Assembly: GCA_944389495.1 (NCBI GenBank)
Contig: CALXMN010000004.1
Location: 50,830-114,829 of the forward strand
DNA: 64,000 nt
From: an uncultured Alphaproteobacteria bacterium
Lineage (GTDB): Bacteria; Pseudomonadota; Alphaproteobacteria; Rs-D84
Direction: 5' to 3'
Positions 61,010-64,000 of the stretch are shown here, in pieces. The notes below the pieces were generated by a model. That model was not told the origin of the DNA. It worked only from the letters and a program-made list of their open reading frames with translations, and ran no database searches. Made by a program: the position numbers and the translations under genes. The first letter of the stretch is position 1. Every line of letters starts with the position of its first letter.

Positions 61010-62704
61010 TTAATATCTAGGATTACCATCAGGCGTAACCATATTTTTCTCAATAAAAGTATTGCGTATAGCTGCTGCCTCTATTTGATCACCTTCCATA
61101 TTCGCAAAAATACGCGGTGATGGATTGCATTCCAAGAAATCACCATTCAAATCAGGAGCATTTTCAAATATACGACCCTGATGATAAGAAACATTAGTTG
61201 TCTTAAATGTTCCGGCAACATCGTTAAAGCCGACACGCAATTCATCATAACGATTGCGATAACCAAATAACTGATCATCTGCTGATGTTCCTGTCGGATG
61301 AAGCGTACCCTTCTTTTGACCTACCATACCAACATGAGCAAATTCAGGTTGATATGTATCTTCGCGGACTTCAAAATCCCATTCTGGTGGCTGCATATTA
61401 ACATATACAGGCGCAGGTCTCACGCATACCAAATGTATAACAGTTGTCGGTTCCTCAAACCAAGTCTTATACCGACAACGAGCAAATCCAGAACCACGAC
61501 CAGCAGTCTGACCAACATATGAATTAGTACCGGGAGCTGTCTGCAATACTGCACTAATATCAACAAGTTGCGAACCGGATTTTAATGTCTCTGGCAATTG
61601 CAAACGGCGGTCTGAATATCTGATGCCCCAAAACGCCAATAAATCGCGGAATTTTGTACCGTATAAATTACGGCGAGACTTCCACTTGTTTTGTGCCATA
61701 GCAAAATTAAAATCAGATGGCAATATACCTGTGGCATTTGACAAATCAACTTTTACATCTGACAAACGCGTAACAAGAGATGGTTCATTAATATAAGCAT
61801 CACCAGTAATATTAACCACATTAGATTTAAAACCATCATACTGCCAAGGATTAGCACCATTAATATTATAACGAATATGAAGATTCAAAGCATAATCTAT
61901 CATATATTGAGCAGAACCAGAATGTGTAAAAAGCGCAAATTGATACCACGTTCCACACCCGTGCTGACCTGTTCCTATTGTAAAATCCACAAATTTATCA
62001 GCCTCTGGATCACCTTCTATTTGAACAGGAATATCAAATTCAACACGAACAGGGATTTCTCGCTGAACAACAAGCATACGAGCTTCAGTTGAACCGTAAA
62101 CTCGGGCATTGTCTGGTTCTAAAGAAGCAGAATCACCAATCGGTATAACAGCTTCATCACCTAACACCTGCTCCAATGTTGCAGTTGTAAACATATCTTT
62201 TGGCCAGTTAATACGTTGCAATTCGGTATTAGTGATTTTATCTTCACCAGACGCAAAAGAAACAGGCAAAGGATCTTGTATACCTTCACGACGAATTCTT
62301 TCATTCCACCACAAAGCATACAAACGAAACGGCAAAGCATTACATTTCAAGCCAGGAACACCAGTTGCAAATCCAAGATAATCAGCCAACGAACCAGGCT
62401 GCCAACCTGTATCAGCTGGCGCAACTATATACGGCACGATAGGACGAGAATGACCATCTTCGCCACCAGTATAGAATTCTTCAGCATCTTCCCACAATAT
62501 ACGATCTACACCAGATATAGCATAAGTTTTTACTTGTATCTGTGTAAGTGCTTGATGCACCATAGGTGCCAACTGTAAACCAGCAGATACACCACCAACT
62601 AATGTAGTACCAGCAACACAATGACGAGCCATTGTCGGTACTAATAAACCCATATTCATTGACTGAACACGTGTATTACTACGATTATGACGATACCTTT
62701 TCAT
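61010..62704 (-). CDS. Microvirus VP1 major capsid protein (F-protein type)
   Basis: 564 residues from ATG 62704 (AAAAAAGGAAAA upstream). Starts MKRYRHNRSNTRVQSMNMG, a basic N-terminus as in microvirus capsids. Recognisable features: 'YIVAPADTGWQPGSLADYLGFATGVPG', 'FRLYALWWNERIRREGIQDPL' (the N-x-x-(F/Y)R-x-(E/Q) region), 'ATLEQVLGD' and, near the end, 'NRYDELRVGFNDVAGTF' with 'FIEKNMVTPDGNPRY'. Sequence is clearly divergent from textbook gokushovirus VP1, so the subfamily is left open. Confidence 0.9.
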   Translation of the reverse strand: MKRYRHNRSNTRVQSMNMGLLVPTMARHCVAGTTLVGGVSAGLQLAPMVHQALTQIQVKTYAISGVDRILWEDAEEFYTGGEDGHSRPIVPYIVAPADTGWQPGSLADYLGFATGVPGLKCNALPFRLYALWWNERIRREGIQDPLPVSFASGEDKITNTELQRINWPKDMFTTATLEQVLGDEAVIPIGDSASLEPDNARVYGSTEARMLVVQREIPVRVEFDIPVQIEGDPEADKFVDFTIGTGQHGCGTWYQFALFTHSGSAQYMIDYALNLHIRYNINGANPWQYDGFKSNVVNITGDAYINEPSLVTRLSDVKVDLSNATGILPSDFNFAMAQNKWKSRRNLYGTKFRDLLAFWGIRYSDRRLQLPETLKSGSQLVDISAVLQTAPGTNSYVGQTAGRGSGFARCRYKTWFEEPTTVIHLVCVRPAPVYVNMQPPEWDFEVREDTYQPEFAHVGMVGQKKGTLHPTGTSADDQLFGYRNRYDELRVGFNDVAGTFKTTNVSYHQGRIFENAPDLNGDFLECNPSPRIFANMEGDQIEAAAIRNTFIEKNMVTPDGNPRY

Positions 62705-62804
62705 TTTTTTTCCTTTTTTGAATAATTCTGTCAATATCCTCTTTGGTTAAAGTTGGATATGGAACAAAATCAAATATTGTCATTTGTTTATACTTTTTTT
62801 TCAT
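62685..62804 (-). CDS. 39-residue microvirus protein (VP5-like position)
   Basis: ATG 62804 to TAA 62685: MKKKYKQMTIFDFVPYPTLT followed by KEDIDRIIQKRKKNEKVSS. Lys-rich, hydrophilic. Its end overlaps the start of VP1 in another frame (about 20 bases). Starts one base after the stop of the 27-residue gene. Probably a small regulatory or packaging protein; unassigned. Confidence 0.55.
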   Translation of the reverse strand: MKKKYKQMTIFDFVPYPTLTKEDIDRIIQKRKKNEKVSS

Positions 62805-62805
62805 A

Positions 62806-62889
62806 TTAAAATCCGAAGAAGGCACCGACTGCACCAACAATCGCACCAACTACGCCCCAGATTAATTTAATCCAACCTTGATGATTCAT
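62806..62889 (-). CDS. 27-residue glycine-zipper TM peptide
   Basis: ATG 62889 (AGGAGAATCTT upstream, a strong RBS): MNHQGWIKLIWGVVGAIVGA then VGAFFGF. A single hydrophobic helix with GxxxGxxxG spacing, typical of membrane-oligomerising peptides. It overlaps the last four bases of VP4. It is a second candidate for membrane activity or lysis. Confidence 0.6.
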   Translation of the reverse strand: MNHQGWIKLIWGVVGAIVGAVGAFFGF

Positions 62890-63794
62890 AAGATTCTCCT
62901 TTTTCTTAATTCATAAGCCTTAATAAGATTATTTTCACGAGCCTTACGTTCAGAATAAGTCTGAAACTTCAAATCGGACCATTTCAAAGACACTGTCTGC
63001 AAATTCTTCGCAATCTGCTTAAGTATCGCCCAATCCGTCGCTTTCTTTCTATCTCTAAACGCAATCTGTTTTTCTTCATTGTAAAGCTTAAATAATAGTT
63101 TTAATTTATCCCTTATATACCGTGGTAAACGAATCCATTTACCGCCGACTTTAATGGAATTTGGTGGATAGACATGAGATAACAACTGATTACGAAATTG
63201 TTCATCTGTGGCGAATTTTTCCAACAAATCATATAACATTCTGTAACCAATAGCAGGACGGCGAGAACCAAACCAAAACTCAGGATTACGACCATATAAA
63301 CGAGGATCATCTTCCTTAGTCATCTTCTTGACAACATAACCGGATACATATTTGCACCGACCGGGTGTCAATGGTTCTATATCAACACGACCATAATCCC
63401 ATGACTGCAATATCTCATTAAACAAATCTCTATCGCCAAAAACGATAAGATGATAATGGGGTCTTGCACTCTCATCACCATACTCTGCACAACCAAAATG
63501 AACGGGCGTGTGACCACAAAAATACGATAATCGCTTAATCCATTTTTGTGTCGTATCTTTACTCACTGATAAATCTTCTGGAAGATTTTCCGGTGAATAT
63601 GTTACCGTAACAAAATAATTATGCGTATGATAACGGGACTCTATTATCAATCTATCCGACCACTCCTTTTTTTTATTCATCAAACACGCTTGACATTTTC
63701 CGCATGCTGTAAATCCAAACGAGCTGAAGAAATTCGGATTTGTACAATTCAATTCCGTACATTTAACGGCGACGACGGTACAGCCGACGAGCAT
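62886..63794 (-). CDS. Microvirus VP4 replication initiator (HUH endonuclease)
   Basis: 302 residues if started at ATG 63794, which overlaps the VP8-like gene by 32 bases; a later non-ATG start is possible. Zinc-like cluster 'CGKCQACLMNKKKEWSDRL', motif 'YFVTVTYSPENLP', HUH-type motif 'ARPHYHLIVFGD' and the tyrosine motif 'CKYVSGYVVKKM' match VP4/Rep of microviruses. It nicks the origin and starts rolling-circle replication. Confidence 0.92.
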   Translation of the reverse strand: MLVGCTVVAVKCTELNCTNPNFFSSFGFTACGKCQACLMNKKKEWSDRLIIESRYHTHNYFVTVTYSPENLPEDLSVSKDTTQKWIKRLSYFCGHTPVHFGCAEYGDESARPHYHLIVFGDRDLFNEILQSWDYGRVDIEPLTPGRCKYVSGYVVKKMTKEDDPRLYGRNPEFWFGSRRPAIGYRMLYDLLEKFATDEQFRNQLLSHVYPPNSIKVGGKWIRLPRYIRDKLKLLFKLYNEEKQIAFRDRKKATDWAILKQIAKNLQTVSLKWSDLKFQTYSERKARENNLIKAYELRKRRIL

Positions 63795-63843
63795 CCGTGC
63801 GGAACCGAACCCGCCATGAACGGCGGCGTCTACGATATGCCAT
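63763..63843 (-). CDS. VP8-like basic DNA-binding peptide (26 residues)
   Basis: ATG 63843 after AGGAGGAAGAT: MAYRRRRRSWRVRFRTDARR then LYRRRR. More than half Arg. Corresponds to the small basic DNA-packaging peptide of microviruses (VP8/J-type). First gene of the prophage operon; an almost identical start (MAYRRR) appears on the plus strand at 63981. Confidence 0.8.
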   Translation of the reverse strand: MAYRRRRRSWRVRFRTDARRLYRRRR

Positions 63844-63873
63844 ATCTTCCTCCTTTCGTTATGTCATAGACAG

Positions 63874-63901
63874 CAACGCATAAGATGATATTATGTATAG
63901 T
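63874..63901 (+). other. dif-like site, right prophage junction
   Basis: CGCATAA at 63877-63883, then seven bases GATGATA, then TTATGTATAGT (63891-63901). The XerD arm and flank TTATGTATAGTT are identical to the left site. The spacer reads as 7 rather than 6 if the XerC arm ends in CATAA. Same orientation as the left dif, so the prophage lies between directly repeated sites. Confidence 0.8.
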
Positions 63902-63921
63902 TGTATCGGAAAAAGAATAAA

Positions 63922-63950
63922 CGTATACATAATAAAATGTTATGCGCTGC
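63922..63950 (-). other. Inverted dif-like site of the adjacent element
   Basis: Reading the minus strand: GCAGCGCATAA, seven bases CATTTTA, TTATGTATACG. It faces the right junction across about 20 bases and sits in front of a second MAYRRR gene, just as the first phage's own site sits before its VP8 gene (both read TATACATAAT-n-TTATGCG-(T/C)-TGC towards the gene). The intergenic 63844-63980 otherwise has only the two RBSs. Confidence 0.7.
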
Positions 63951-63980
63951 GTCCGGAGGCATAGCAAAAGGAGCAGCATA

Positions 63981-64000
63981 ATGGCATATAGACGTCGCCG
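63981..64000 (+). CDS. Start of a second VP8-like gene (partial)
   Basis: AAAAGGAG precedes ATG 63981, which reads MAYRRR before the window ends. It matches the first six residues of the prophage VP8-like peptide on the other strand, using different codons (AGA CGT CGC versus CGT AGA CGC). It suggests a second, divergently oriented microvirus begins here. Confidence 0.65.

Larger units (their letters stand above)
58998..63890 (-). mobile_element. Integrated Microviridae prophage (about 4.9 kb)
   Basis: A compact minus-strand operon, from right to left: VP8-like basic peptide, VP4 replication initiator, two tiny proteins, VP1 major capsid, VP3-like, an Arg-rich protein, VP2 pilot, a 36-residue TM protein. 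It carries no integrase and is framed by a dif site and a second dif-like site in the same orientation, as known for XerCD-dependent microvirus (gokushovirus-type) prophages. AT-rich codon use differs from the host. All frames are intact, so it may be active. Confidence 0.92.

Overview
Gram-negative, host-associated bacterium, most likely an uncultured alphaproteobacterial lineage (inference). The reasons are LptB/LptC, BamE, a CarD-family regulator, two autotransporter-type outer-membrane proteins and multicopy 'TCATTGCGAGC' repeats of the kind seen in reduced intracellular or gut alphaproteobacteria. A 1168-residue pyruvate:ferredoxin oxidoreductase points to anaerobic metabolism. A run of 20 bases identical, from memory, to the core of E. 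coli dif near the right end places the window at or near the replication terminus.

Layout. 1-13.8 kb: tail of a probable S41 peptidase, nifJ, bamE, carD, a three-gene cluster of Cys-rich secreted proteins, lptB-lptC, an OmpA-domain lipoprotein, a repeat-rich patch and enolase. 13.9-25.2 kb: a giant autotransporter, more Cys-rich secreted proteins with structured leaders, ssb, rho, a spanin-like overlapping pair and an arginase-family enzyme. 25.3-32.3 kb: an AT-rich island next to tRNA-Pro, bounded by an 18-bp near-perfect direct repeat. It holds an ABC-F protein, a PHP phosphatase, a radical SAM/SPASM maturase with its own 50-residue Cys-containing precursor-like peptide, and a P-loop kinase. 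32.3-39.4 kb: two glycosyltransferases and a GDP-D-alpha-D-heptose operon (gmhA, hddA, fused hddC-gmhB). 39.5-58.8 kb: housekeeping genes (tspO, ftsB, dusB, rodZ-like, uvrA, a free SRP54 M-domain, rlmE, rnhA, tkt, hisS, prfA, aroK, mscL) interleaved with tRNA-Arg, a nonsense-broken secreted gene and a second copy of the Cys-rich three-gene cluster. 58.9-64 kb: an apparently complete Microviridae prophage integrated at dif, then the start of a second, oppositely oriented microvirus-like element running off the window.

Best candidates for undescribed biology: (1) the peptide/radical SAM pair at 29491-30977; (2) a family of three covarying long-stem elements, each in front of a small secreted Cys-rich operon, together with two longer leaders that show terminator/antiterminator alternatives; (3) the head-to-head microvirus arrangement around paired, inverted dif-like sites. 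All functional statements are from reading the sequence; nothing was searched or computed.
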